A DNA stretch of 64,000 bases, taken from Pseudonocardia sp. CNS-004 (GTDB lineage: Bacteria; Actinomycetota; Actinomycetes; Mycobacteriales; Pseudonocardiaceae). The position numbers were made by a program, and so were the translations under genes. How positions within the stretch are numbered: the first letter of the stretch is position 1; each line of letters begins with the position of its first letter. The notes below the pieces were generated by a model. That model made no database searches and was not told the origin of the DNA. It saw nothing but the letters and a program-made list of their open reading frames with translations. The stretch is taken from positions 1 to 64,000 of the forward strand of contig MKJV01000084.1 in NCBI GenBank assembly GCA_001942185.1. Reading direction: 5' to 3'. Below are positions 54,377 to 64,000 of this stretch, piece after piece.

Positions 54377-57300
54377 TGCCCAGGCGCGACGACATCCGGC
54401 ACGTGATGGTGATCGGCTCCGGGCCGATCGTGATCGGGCAGGCCGCGGAGTTCGACTACTCCGGCACCCAGGCCTGCCGCGTGCTGCGGGCCGAGGGCCT
54501 GCGCGTGTCGCTGGTGAACTCCAACCCGGCCACGATCATGACCGACCCCGAGTTCGCCGACGCCACCTACGTCGAGCCGGTCACCCCGGAATTCCTGGAG
54601 CAGGTGATCGAGGCCGAGCGGCCCGACGCGATCCTGGCCACGCTGGGCGGCCAGACCGCGCTCAACGCGGCGATCGCGCTGCACGAGAACGGGGTGCTGG
54701 ACCGCTACGGCGTCGAGCTGATCGGCGCCGACGTCGAGGCCATCCAACGCGGCGAGGACCGGCTGAAGTTCAAGGAGATCGTGCAGTCGGTCGGCGGTGA
54801 CGTGCCGCGCAGCGCCGTCTGCCACTCGATGGACGAGGTCCGGGCCGCCGTCTCCGAGCTGGGCCTGCCGGTCGTCATCCGGCCCTCGTTCACGATGGGC
54901 GGGCTCGGCTCCGGCATGGCGCACACGCCGGAGGACCTCGAGCGGCTCGCCGGCACCGGCCTGGACGCGTCCCCGGTCACCGAGGTGCTCATCGAGGAGT
55001 CGGTGCTCGGGTGGAAGGAGTACGAGCTCGAGCTGATGCGCGACCACCACGACAACGTGGTCGTCGTCTGCTCGATCGAGAACCTCGACCCGATGGGCGT
55101 CCACACCGGCGACTCGATCACCGTGGCCCCGGCGATGACGCTCACCGACCGGGAGTTCCAGCGCATGCGCGACGTCGGCATCGACGTGCTGCGCGCCGTG
55201 GGCGTCGACACCGGCGGCTGCAACATCCAGTTCGCGGTGCACCCCGACACCGGGCGCCTGGTCGTCATCGAGATGAACCCGCGCGTGTCGCGGTCGTCGG
55301 CGCTGGCGTCCAAGGCCACCGGGTTCCCGATCGCGAAGATCGCCGCGCGGCTGGCCATCGGCTACACGCTCGACGAGATCCGCAACGACATCACCGGCGA
55401 GACGCCGGCCGCGTTCGAGCCCACGCTCGACTACGTGGTGGTGAAGATCCCGCGGTTCGCGTTCGAGAAGTTCCCCGGCGCCGACCCCGAGCTCACCACC
55501 ACGATGAAGAGCGTCGGCGAGGCGATGGCGCTGGGCCGGTCGTTCCCCGAGGCGCTGGGCAAGGCCATGCGCTCGATGGAGACCACCCGCATCGGGTTCT
55601 GGACCGCGCCCGACCCCGACGGCGAGCCGGACGTGGCGGCCAGCCGCGACGGGCGGATCTACGCCGTCGAGCACGCGCTGCGCCGGGGCCGCAGCGTGGC
55701 CGACGTGGCCGCAGCCTCCGGGATCGACCCGTGGTTCGTCGACCAGATCGCGGCGCTCACCGAGCTGCGCCAGGAGATCGAGGACGCGGCGGTGCTGGAC
55801 GCGGCGCTGCTGCGGCGGGCGAAGCGGGCCGGGCTGTCGGACCGCCAGATCGCGGTGCTGCGCCCCGAGTTCGCCGGCGAGGACGGCGTGCGCTCCCTCC
55901 GCCACCGCCTGGGCATCCGCCCGGTCTACAAGACCGTGGACACCTGCGCCGCGGAGTTCGCGGCGAAGACGCCCTACCACTACAGCGCCTACGAGACCGA
56001 CCCCTCCGCCGAGTCGGAGATCGCCGCGCAGACCGAGAAGCCGAAGGTGCTCATCCTCGGCTCCGGGCCCAACCGCATCGGGCAGGGCATCGAGTTCGAC
56101 TACTCGTGCGTGCACGCGGTGATGGCGCTGCGCGAGGCCGGGTTCGAGACCGTGATGGTCAACTGCAACCCCGAGACCGTCTCCACCGACTACGACACTG
56201 CGACCGGCTGTACTTCGAGCCGCTCACGTTCGAGGACGTGCTCGAGGTGGTGCACGCCGAGCAGCAGTCCGGCACGGTCGCGGGCGTCATCGTGCAGCTG
56301 GGCGGGCAGACCCCGCTCGGGCTCGCGCAGCGGCTCACCGCGGCGGGCGTCCCGGTCGTCGGCACGTCCGCGGCCGCGATCGACCTGGCCGAGGACCGCG
56401 GTGCGTTCGGCGAGGTGCTCCGGAAAGCAGGCCTGCCCGCGCCCGCGTTCGGCATGGCCACCTCCTTCGACGAGGCCCGCGCCATCGCCGCCCGCATCGG
56501 CTACCCGGTGCTCGTGCGGCCCTCCTACGTGCTGGGCGGGCGCGGCATGGAGATCGTCTACGACGACGAGACGCTCGCCGGGTACATCTCCCGCGCCACG
56601 ACGATCAGCGAGGACCGGCCCGTGCTGGTCGACCGGTTCCTCGACGACGCCATCGAGATCGACGTCGACGCGCTCTGCGACGGCGACGAGGTGTTCATCG
56701 GCGGCGTGATGGAGCACATCGAGGAGGCCGGGGTCCACTCCGGTGACTCGTCGTGCGCGCTGCCCCCGATCACCCTCGGCCACTCGGTGCTGGAGCAGGT
56801 GCGCCGCTCCACGGAGGCCATCGCACACGGCGTCGGGGTGCGCGGGCTGCTCAACGTGCAGTACGCGCTGCACGGCGAGACGCTCTACGTGCTGGAGGCC
56901 AACCCGCGGGCCTCGCGCACCGTGCCGTTCGTCTCCAAGGCCACCGCGGTGCCCCTCGCGAAGGCGGCGGCGCGGATCATGCTCGGGACCACGATCGCCG
57001 AGCTGCGCGCCGAAGGCCTGCTCCCGGCCGAGGGCGACGGCGGCGAGCTGCCCCCCGACGCGCCGATCGCCGTCAAGGAGGCGGTGCTGCCGTTCCACCG
57101 GTTCCGCACCGTCGACGGCCACGGCGTCGACCCGCTGCTCGGGCCGGAGATGAAGTCCACCGGCGAGGTCATGGGCTTCGACGCCTCGTTCGGGGCGGCG
57201 TTCGCCAAGTCCCAGGCCGGCGCTACGGGTCGCTGCCCACGTCGGGGCGGGTGTTCGTGTCGATGGCCGACCGCGACAAGCGCGCCATGGTGTTCCCGGT

Positions 57301-57660
57301 GCTGCGGCTGGCCGACCTCGGGTTCGAGGTCCTGGCCACCGTGGGCACCGCCGACGTGCTGCGCCGCCACGGGGTGGCGGCCACGGTCGTGCGCAAGCAC
57401 TACGAGGGTGGGGAGACCATCGTCGACCGCATCCTCGCCGGGGACGTCGACCTGATCATCAACACCCCGTACGGCAACTCCGGGCCCCGCGTCGACGGCT
57501 ACGAGATCCGTTCTGCGGCCGTCGCCCGCGGGTTCCGTGCATCACGACGGTCCAGGGCGCGGGCGCCGCCGTGCAGGGCATCGAGGCGATGAAGGCGGGC
57601 CGGATCGGCGTCCGCTCGCTGCAGGACGCCCACGCGAGCCTGCTGAAGGCCCGCTCGTGA
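54376..57660 (+). CDS. carB: Carbamoyl-phosphate synthase large subunit, three frameshifts
   Basis: About 1095 residues after restoring G near 56203, C near 57225 and G near 57530. The first ATP-grasp half begins HVMVIGSGPIVIGQAAEFDY and includes PSFTMGGLGSGMAHTPEDLE. The second half repeats the pattern (VLILGSGPNRIGQGIEFDYS, RPSYVLGGRGMEIVY). The C-terminal MGS-like allosteric domain contains VFPVLRLADLGFEVLATVGT and IINTPYG. The product feeds pyrimidine and arginine synthesis. The enzyme is indispensable without supplements, so the breaks are artefacts. Confidence 0.95.
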
Positions 57661-57761
57661 GGCCCCCGGCGCCGGCGGTCCGAGCCCACCTCGCAGGCCT
57701 GCTGCTGCGTGCAGGGCGCGCGGACAGCGGTACGGCTCCGAGGCGCGGGGGAGGGGGCGGC

Positions 57762-58581
57762 GTGACGGCGTTCGGGGCGCGGCTGGGCGCCGCCGTGGGT
57801 GAGCGTGGGGCGTTGTGCGTGGGGATCGACCCGCATCCCGGCCTGCTCGCCTCGTGGGGGCTCACCGACGACGCCGACGGGCTGGCGCGGTTCGCCGACG
57901 CGTGCGTGGCCGCGTTCGCCGGGCACGTGGCGGTGGTGAAGCCGCAGTCGGCGTTCTTCGAGCGGCACGGCTCGCGCGGCATCGCCGTGCTGGAGGAGCT
58001 CCTCGCCGCGTTCGCCGGTTCGCCGACTCTCACGATCCTCGACGTCAAGCGCGGCGACATCGGCTCGACGATGGACGGCTACGCCGACGCCTACCTCGGT
58101 GTGGGCGCACCGCTCGGCGCCGACGCGGTGACGCTGTCGCCGTACCTGGGTTTCGAGTCGCTGTCGGCGGCGCTGGCGACGGCGGCCGATGCCGGCCGGG
58201 GCGCGTTCGTGCTGGCCCGCACGTCGAACCCGGAGGCGCGCCGGTACAGCTGGCGGAGTTCGGCGGTCGCCGCACCGCCCAGTCGATGGTGGACGGCGCG
58301 GCGGCCGCAACGCGGGGGCGCGACCGCTCGGCGACGTCGGTGTGGTCGTCGGCGCCACGCGCGAGCACGGGCTCGACCTGTCCGCGCTGAACGGCCCCGT
58401 GCTCGCGCCCGGCCTGGGGGCTCAGGGTGCGGGCCCCGCCGACATCGCCGCGATCTTCGGGGGCGTGCGGGGTGTCGTCCTCCCCGCGGCATCGAGGTCG
58501 GTGCTGGCCGCGGGCCCGGTGGTCGGATCGCTCCGCGGGGCGGCGCAGTCCCTCCGCGACGAGCTCGCCGCCGCGGTCTGA
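57762..58581 (+). CDS. pyrF: Orotidine 5'-phosphate decarboxylase, two frameshifts
   Basis: About 273 residues after restoring G near 58243 and 58308. It is the mycobacterial-type (group 2) enzyme that makes UMP. Blocks are ALCVGIDPHPGLLASWGL, VVKPQSAFFERHGSRGIAVL, LTILDVKRGDIGSTMDGYAD (catalytic Asp-Lys-Asp) and VLAPGLGAQGAGPADIAAIF. The GTG at 57762 has GGAGGGG upstream. An in-frame GTG at 57657 overlaps the carB stop and would add 35 residues. It ends the pyrimidine operon and is followed by a nested-palindrome element. Confidence 0.93.
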
Positions 58582-58594
58582 TCCCCGCTCCCCC

Positions 58595-58666
58595 GACTTC
58601 ACACACCACGCCCGGACTTCACACAGGGCCGGCCGTGTGTGAAGGGCCTGCAGGGTGTGTGAAGTC
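58595..58666. repeat. Nested-palindrome intergenic element, third copy
   Basis: Outer arms GACTTCACACACC / GGTGTGTGAAGTC (13 bp) and inner arms CTTCACACA / TGTGTGAAG (9 bp) are perfect, around a 10-nt centre with GGCCGGCC. The TTCACACA boxes start at 58598, 58618, 58636 and 58656 (steps of 20, 18, 20), identical to the element at 47158 although the spacers differ in sequence. It starts 14 bp after the pyrF stop. Confidence 0.85.
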
Positions 58667-59130
58667 CGGTGATCGGCCCACGAGGAGCGTCACGCGCGCC
58701 AGGATCGTGGCCCCGGTGGCCCTCGCGGCGCGTTCCTCCCGGAGCGGACCGGTCGTTCGTCGCGCCCGGACCTCCGCCGACAGCGAGTTCCCGCAGTTCG
58801 GCGCCCGCGGGCCACCCGTCGGCGCGGATCGGTGTGGTTCGCCCGGATGGGCGAATCGGACTCCCTGCCGGATTCGAGGGGGTCCCGACCCGGTGGCAGC
58901 CAGGCGACGGTCGGTCCGGTGCGCCGAGCGGGCGGGTCGATTCCCCTTTCGGGTGCTTGCGCGTGGTATCACCCGGATGGGTGGACCGCTCGGAGAACCG
59001 GCAGGTGGCACCCCAGTTTCTCGTTCGGGGCCGGGCGTGAGTACGTTCGGTGGGAGCCGCGGGCCAGGCCCGCGACGGTGGTGAGGATGCGCCTGGATTG
59101 CAGGCCGCACGGAGAAAGACGGAGGAGACC
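58667..59130. promoter_or_regulatory. mihF upstream region with two related hairpins
   Basis: About 460 bp with no recognisable gene. Two hairpins share the core CCCGGATGGG: TTCGCCC-GGAT-GGGCGAA (58838-58855) and CACCC-GGAT-GGGTG (58970-58983), 131 bp apart. TACGTT near 59041 could be the mihF -10. GGAGGAG precedes the mihF start. An open rightward frame over 58669-59040 has no family resemblance and is not called. Confidence 0.45.
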
Positions 59131-59444
59131 GTGGCCCTTCCCCAGCTGACCGAGGAACAGCGTGAAGCCGCCCTGAAGAAGGCGGCTGCGGCGCGCCGGG
59201 CCCGGGCCGAGCTGAAGGACCGGCTCAAGCGCGGAGGGACGACCATCGGGGAAGTCTGAAGCAGTCGGATACCGACGAGGTGCTGGGCAAGATGAAGGTC
59301 TCGGCCCTGCTCGAGGCGATGCCGGGTGTCGGCAAGGTCCGCGCCGCTCAGATCATGGAGCGGCTCGAGATCGCGCCGTCACGCCGGCTGCGTGGGCTCG
59401 GCGACCGGCAGCGCAAGGCGCTGTTGGCCGACTTCGAGTCCTGA
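59131..59444 (+). CDS. mihF: Actinobacterial integration host factor, frameshifted
   Basis: About 104 residues after restoring a C near 59253. It is a small nucleoid-associated DNA-binding protein (mIHF/sIHF), essential in mycobacteria. The N-terminal helix is LTEEQREAALKKAAAARRAR. The C-terminal helix-two-turn-helix region reads MKVSALLEAMPGVGKVRAAQ then RRLRGLGDRQRKALLADF. GTG start with GGAGGAG. As in relatives, it precedes gmk and rpoZ. Confidence 0.93.
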
Positions 59445-59479
59445 AGCGGTAGGTCCCGAGCGTCGAGGGTCTGAGTACC

Positions 59480-60094
59480 GTGGCACGTGACGTGCGGAGG
59501 GGCCGGCTGGTGGTACTGGCCGGCCCCTCCGGCGTCGGCAAGTCCAGCGTGGTCGACGCGCTGCGCGGCCGGCTGCCGGAATTGTTCTTCAGCGTGTCGG
59601 CCACCACGCGCGACCCACGGCCCGGCGAGGTCGACGGCGTGCACTACCGCTTCGTCGGCCCCGCGGGTTTCGAGGAGCTCATCGAGCACGGCGAGCTCCT
59701 CGAATGGGCCGAGATCCACGGCGGGCTGCAGCGTTCCGGCACCCCGCGGGAGCCGGTCGAACAGGCCCTGTCCGCGGGCAAGCCGGTGCTCGTCGAGGTC
59801 GACCTCGCCGGTGCCCGCACGATCAAGGCGGTGCTCCCGGAGTCGGTGACGGTGTTCCTCGCCCCGCCGTCGCTCGAGGAGCTGGAGCGACGGCTGCGGG
59901 GCCGCGGTACCGAGTCGGAGGCCCAGTTCCGGCGCCGTCTGCAGACCGCTCGCGAGGAAATCGCGGCCTGCGACGAGTTCGACGTGGTCATCGTCAATGC
60001 CGATCTGCAGGACGTCGTTTCGCGGTTGGTAGACTTGCTGGTCGGTGCGGGTCTCCCCGCCGCAAGGCCATTCCCCCAGGAGTCTTCTTCGTGA
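59480..60094 (+). CDS. gmk: Guanylate kinase
   Basis: A 204-residue P-loop kinase converting GMP to GDP. Walker A is LAGPSGVGKSSVVDAL. GMP-binding residues lie in SVSATTRDPRPGEVDGVHYR and LLEWAEIHGGLQRSGTP. The LID is RGRGTESEAQFRRRL. The C-terminal Pro/Ser tail is short. The stop overlaps the rpoZ start (GTGA). The frame is intact. Confidence 0.95.
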   Translation: MARDVRRGRLVVLAGPSGVGKSSVVDALRGRLPELFFSVSATTRDPRPGEVDGVHYRFVGPAGFEELIEHGELLEWAEIHGGLQRSGTPREPVEQALSAGKPVLVEVDLAGARTIKAVLPESVTVFLAPPSLEELERRLRGRGTESEAQFRRRLQTAREEIAACDEFDVVIVNADLQDVVSRLVDLLVGAGLPAARPFPQESSS

Positions 60095-60369
60095 GCATGC
60101 CGCTGACCGGTGTCGTCGCCGGTTCCACGCCCGAGGGCATCACCAACCCGCCCATCGACGACCTGCTCAGCCAGGTCAGTTCCAAGTACGCGCTGGTGAT
60201 CTACGCCGCCAAGCGCGCCCGCCAGATCAACGACTACTACTCGCAGCTTGGTGAGGGCCTGCTGGAGTACGTCGGCCCGCTCGTGGAGCCGGGCCCGCGC
60301 GAGAAGCCGCTGTCGATCGCGATGCGCGAGATCCAGGCCGGCATGCTCGAGCACACCGAAGGCGAGTAG
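60091..60369 (+). CDS. rpoZ: RNA polymerase omega subunit
   Basis: A 92-residue subunit that helps assemble RNA polymerase by chaperoning beta-prime. The core reads NPPIDDLLSQVSSKYALVIY then AAKRARQINDYYSQLGEG and EKPLSIAMREIQAGML, typical of actinobacterial omega. The GTG overlaps the gmk stop; an ATG two codons later is possible. The TAG shares its last base with the coaBC GTG. Confidence 0.95.
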   Translation: MSMPLTGVVAGSTPEGITNPPIDDLLSQVSSKYALVIYAAKRARQINDYYSQLGEGLLEYVGPLVEPGPREKPLSIAMREIQAGMLEHTEGE

Positions 60370-61580
60370 TGAGCGGCCCCCGGATCCTGCTGGGCGTCGC
60401 CGGGGGCATCGCCGCGTACAAGAGCGCCGAGCTGCTGCGCAGGCTCACCGAGACCGGCCACTCCGTGCGGGTGCTGCCGACGCCGTCCGCGTTGCAGTTC
60501 GTCGGGGCGGCCACCTTCGAGGCGCTGTCCGGGCAGCCGGTGCACACCGGCGTCTTCGTCGACGTCCCCGAGGTGCCGCACGTCCGGCTCGGCCAGGAGG
60601 CCCAGCTCGTCGTCGTGGCGCCCGCCACCGCCGACCTGATGGCGCGTGCCGCTGCCGGCCGGGCCGACGACCTGCTCACCGCGTCGCTGCTGACGGCGCG
60701 CTGTCCGGTGCTGTTCGCACCGGCCATGCACACCGAGATGTGGGAGCACCTCGCCACGCGCGCCAACGTGGAGCTGTTGCGCTCCCGCGGTGTCGTCGTG
60801 ATGGAGCCTGCCTCGGGCCGGCTCACCGGCGCCGACTCGGGGGCGGGGCGGTTGCCCGACCCGGGCGAGATCGCCGACGTCGCCCGGCTGCTGTTGGAGC
60901 GCGGCGACGCGCTGCCGCGGGACCTCGTCGGCCGCCGCGTCGTGGTGTCGGCGGGCGGCACGCGGGAGGCCCTCGACCCGGTGCGCTACCTCGGCAACCG
61001 CTCGTCGGGGCGGCAGGGCTACGCGCTCGCCCGGGTGGCGGCACAGCGCGGGGCCCACGTCACGCTCGTCTCCGCCCACACCGCAGACCTGGGTGACCCG
61101 GCAGCCGTCGAGATGGTGCGGGTCGGGTCGGCGCTGGAGCTGCGCGACGCGATGCACGCCGCGGCGAAGGGCGCCGACGCCGTGGTGATGGCGGCGGCGG
61201 TGGCCGACTTCCGGCCGGACGCGCTCGCCGAGCACAAGATCAAGAAGGATGGTTCGGAACCGCCGCCGCTGCGCCTCGCGTTGAACCCGGACATCCTCGT
61301 CGAGCTGGTCGCCGCGCGGGAGCCGGGCCAGGTCGTGGTGGGATTCGCCGCCGAGACCGGCGACGAGTCGGGTGACCCGTTGCACCACGGCCGCGCCAAG
61401 CTCGCCCGCAAGGGCTGCGACCTGCTGGTGGTCAACGCGGTGGGCGACGGGCGGGCGTTCGAGGTGGCCGACAACTCCGGTTGGCTCCTGGGCGCCGACG
61501 GCACGGAGCGGGAGCTCGGGGCCGGCTCGAAGGGGTTGCTGGCCTCCCGCGTCTGGGACGCCGTCACCGCCCGGCTGTAG
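60369..61580 (+). CDS. coaBC: Bifunctional phosphopantothenoylcysteine decarboxylase / synthetase
   Basis: A 403-residue fused enzyme for two steps of coenzyme A synthesis. The CoaC half has the flavin-binding ILLGVAGGIAAYKSAELLRR, VVAPATADLMARAAAGRADD and FAPAMHTEMW with the PASANT-like region. The CoaB half has VVVSAGGTREALDPVRYLGN then RSSGRQGYALARVAAQRG and MAAAVADFRP. GTG start. A strong hairpin terminator follows 14 bp after the stop. Confidence 0.95.
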   Translation: MSGPRILLGVAGGIAAYKSAELLRRLTETGHSVRVLPTPSALQFVGAATFEALSGQPVHTGVFVDVPEVPHVRLGQEAQLVVVAPATADLMARAAAGRADDLLTASLLTARCPVLFAPAMHTEMWEHLATRANVELLRSRGVVVMEPASGRLTGADSGAGRLPDPGEIADVARLLLERGDALPRDLVGRRVVVSAGGTREALDPVRYLGNRSSGRQGYALARVAAQRGAHVTLVSAHTADLGDPAAVEMVRVGSALELRDAMHAAAKGADAVVMAAAVADFRPDALAEHKIKKDGSEPPPLRLALNPDILVELVAAREPGQVVVGFAAETGDESGDPLHHGRAKLARKGCDLLVVNAVGDGRAFEVADNSGWLLGADGTERELGAGSKGLLASRVWDAVTARL

Positions 61581-61593
61581 CTCCGGAACCGCG

Positions 61594-61627
61594 AAAGGGG
61601 CACGGGCTGCAAAGCCCGTGCCCCTTT
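61594..61627. terminator. Strong bidirectional terminator
   Basis: AAAGGGGCACGGGCT and AGCCCGTGCCCCTTT form a perfect 15-bp stem closed by a GCAA tetraloop. It lies between convergent coaBC and the SH3-domain gene, with A/T at the outer ends on both sides. Confidence 0.9.
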
Positions 61628-61640
61628 GTCGCGCGGAAGA

Positions 61641-62312
61641 TCAGCCGAGAAGACCGCCTGCCCCGCCGCGGGCCCGGGGTGCGGGGTTCTCGTCCGAGTC
61701 GGAGTCGTCGGAGCTGCCCTCGCCGGACTCGTCGTCGGACTCGTCGCCGGACTCGCCGCTCTCGTCGGAGTCGGAGTCCGCCGAGCTGCTGCGGCCGGAG
61801 CCGCTCCGCTCGTCGGAGCCGTCGTCGTCGCTCCGGCCGGAACCACCGCTGCCGGACCGGCGGTCGTCGGAGCTGCTCTCGCCGTCGCTGCCACGGCTGC
61901 GGTTCTCGCGCGCCTGGTCGCCGGAGCGATCACCGTCGCGGCTCGAGCGGCTGCTGCTCTCGTCGTCGTCGCCCTCGGACCGCTGCGACGAGGCGGGCGC
62001 GCGCCCGTTCACCGAGATGTACTCCTGGGCGGCCCAGCCGCCGAGGTTGGCGAGCCGCAGGAAGCCGTCGCGGGACTCGGCGACCTGCACGGCGGTGCCC
62101 TGCTCGCAGAGCGCGACGATCCGCGAGTCGGTGTCGGGCTCCGCGCGGACGTTGACGTTCTTGGTGCACTTGCCGGGCTGGGCGGCCTCAGGGGTGGCGG
62201 CGGCGGTGCCGGACAGCAGTGCGACGGCCGCGGTCGCGCTGACCGCGACCACCGCACCGACGACGGCGGTGGCGCGGCCGGGTCGGTCGAACAGCGACTT
62301 GGGGGCCTTCAT
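61641..62312 (-). CDS. Secreted SH3-domain protein with Ser/Asp/Gly-rich tail
   Basis: A 223-residue protein. An N-terminal signal peptide (AVVGAVVAVSATAAVALLSG) leads to one bacterial SH3 domain (NVNVRAEPDTDSRIVALCEQ, GFLRLANLGGWAAQEYISV). About 120 low-complexity residues of Ser, Asp, Glu, Gly and Arg follow, probably disordered. SH3b domains often bind cell-wall peptides. Two cysteines in the SH3 part could form a disulphide. The function is otherwise unknown. Confidence 0.8.
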   Translation of the reverse strand: MKAPKSLFDRPGRATAVVGAVVAVSATAAVALLSGTAAATPEAAQPGKCTKNVNVRAEPDTDSRIVALCEQGTAVQVAESRDGFLRLANLGGWAAQEYISVNGRAPASSQRSEGDDDESSSRSSRDGDRSGDQARENRSRGSDGESSSDDRRSGSGGSGRSDDDGSDERSGSGRSSSADSDSDESGESGDESDDESGEGSSDDSDSDENPAPRARGGAGGLLG

Positions 62313-62562
62313 GATCAGGTTTCCTCCGTGGAATCGGGCCTTCGCAGTGGACCAACGAGCGTTTCCGTTACCGATTCGCTACCGAGCGCAACATCACCGG
62401 ATGGACTGACAGAGGAAGGGGCGAGTCGGGTGGGCGGTGACGTTCCGTGCTCGCCGAGCGACTACACCTGGCGCCCCGACCCCCGTCCGGCGCGTCGACT
62501 AGGCTCGCCGGTCGGACATCGGGTGCGCGCGGGACCCGAGCGGAATGCGGATGGAGTACGGC

Positions 62563-63765
<1,203 letters not shown>

Positions 63766-63817
63766 CGAGGACCCCACGCACGACCGCCGGAGGCGGCAAG
63801 GCAGAGAGCAAGGTGCG

Positions 63818-64000
63818 GTGAGCACGGTCGTCCGGCGGGGTCGCAACCGTGGCGAGTGGCAGCAGGCCGCGCACCTGCCCGTGGCTCGGGTCGCCGTCGA
63901 CGTGCCGCTGACGCACCTGGACCGGCCGTTCGACTACCGGGTGCCGGAGCACCTCGACGCCGACGCCGTGCCGGGGGTGCGGCTGCGGGTGCGCTTCGCC
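63818..64000 (+). CDS. priA: Primosomal protein N' (PriA), N-terminal fragment
   Basis: The first 61 codons are present and the gene runs off the right edge. The start is GTG. The peptide ARVAVDVPLTHLDRPFDYRV followed by PEHLDADAVPGVRLRVRF is the conserved PriA 3'-DNA-binding domain beginning. PriA restarts stalled replication forks; actinobacterial versions often lack helicase residues, which cannot be judged here. metK-priA order is usual in this group. Confidence 0.88.
   Translation, partial: MSTVVRRGRNRGEWQQAAHLPVARVAVDVPLTHLDRPFDYRVPEHLDADAVPGVRLRVRFA

Noticed and set aside
54082..56115. Long leftward open frame opposite carB, and similar ones opposite 9956-12064 and 20771-23632
   Set aside because: These are rich in His, Arg, Val and Asp as expected of antisense frames in GC-rich DNA, and they mirror confidently assigned genes.
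58669..59040. Rightward open frame between pyrF and mihF
   Set aside because: No ribosome-binding site or recognisable domain; it spans the two hairpins, which look regulatory.
62313..62562. SAM riboswitch before metK
   Set aside because: No SAM-I, SAM-II or SAM-IV core could be drawn in the leader, and the probable -10 leaves under 60 nt before the start codon.

Overview
The window is very GC-rich actinobacterial DNA, most likely from a member of the Pseudonocardiales such as Pseudonocardia. This rests on codon use with G or C at nearly every third position, frequent GTG starts, a BldD regulator next to pyrR, an actinobacterial integration host factor (mihF), and the gene order alaS-ruvX-mltG / aroC-aroK-aroB-aroQ-pepQ-efp-nusB-bldD-pyrR-pyrB-pyrC-carA-carB-pyrF-mihF-gmk-rpoZ-coaBC-metK-priA. 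No rRNA, tRNA, CRISPR array, phage or insertion sequence is visible. The species call is an inference.

Left third (about 1-31 kb, accessory metabolism). It opens with the 3' end of a repeat-rich coiled-coil protein and a remnant of a Uma2-type nuclease. A leftward cluster follows (MFS transporter, amidohydrolase/decarboxylase, NTF2-like protein, carotenoid-oxygenase-family dioxygenase) with an IclR regulator, which suggests catabolism of an aromatic or stilbene-like compound. Next come rarA, a GIDE-like membrane protein, a DinB-like/MarR divergent pair, and a galactoside operon (GH36 alpha-galactosidase, two CUT1 permeases, a lipoprotein binding protein) facing a ROK regulator. Then come a FAD oxidoreductase, a secreted protein, arginine deiminase with a divergent AsnC regulator, and a five-gene operon joining an Fbp-type ABC importer to a CaiB-type CoA-transferase and an enoyl-CoA hydratase under a divergent IclR regulator. 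An ECF sigma factor and a DDAH-like hydrolase/ornithine aminotransferase pair close the region.

Right two thirds (about 31-64 kb, mostly core). A TetR gene and a SigD/ShbA-like sigma factor, preceded by an overlapping 33-codon small ORF, lead into alaS, ruvX and mltG. The shikimate genes follow, without aroE at its usual place. Then come pepQ, efp, nusB, a UbiA prenyltransferase, a cupin dioxygenase, a dehydrogenase remnant, bldD, the complete pyrimidine operon with a PyrR-binding leader, mihF, gmk, rpoZ, coaBC, metK and the start of priA.

Two features cut across the window. First, 22 genes, including indispensable ones (alaS, carB, aroC, mltG), are broken by about 33 apparent single-base losses and one gain, almost all in G or C runs. 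Restoring those bases returns every gene to an intact reading frame, so these look like sequencing or assembly errors and the genes are annotated as full length. Second, three intergenic elements share an unusual nested-palindrome design: two copies of an 8-bp box (TTCACACA or a variant) 20 bp apart, then two inverted copies 20 bp apart. This is the most intriguing unexplained structure here.
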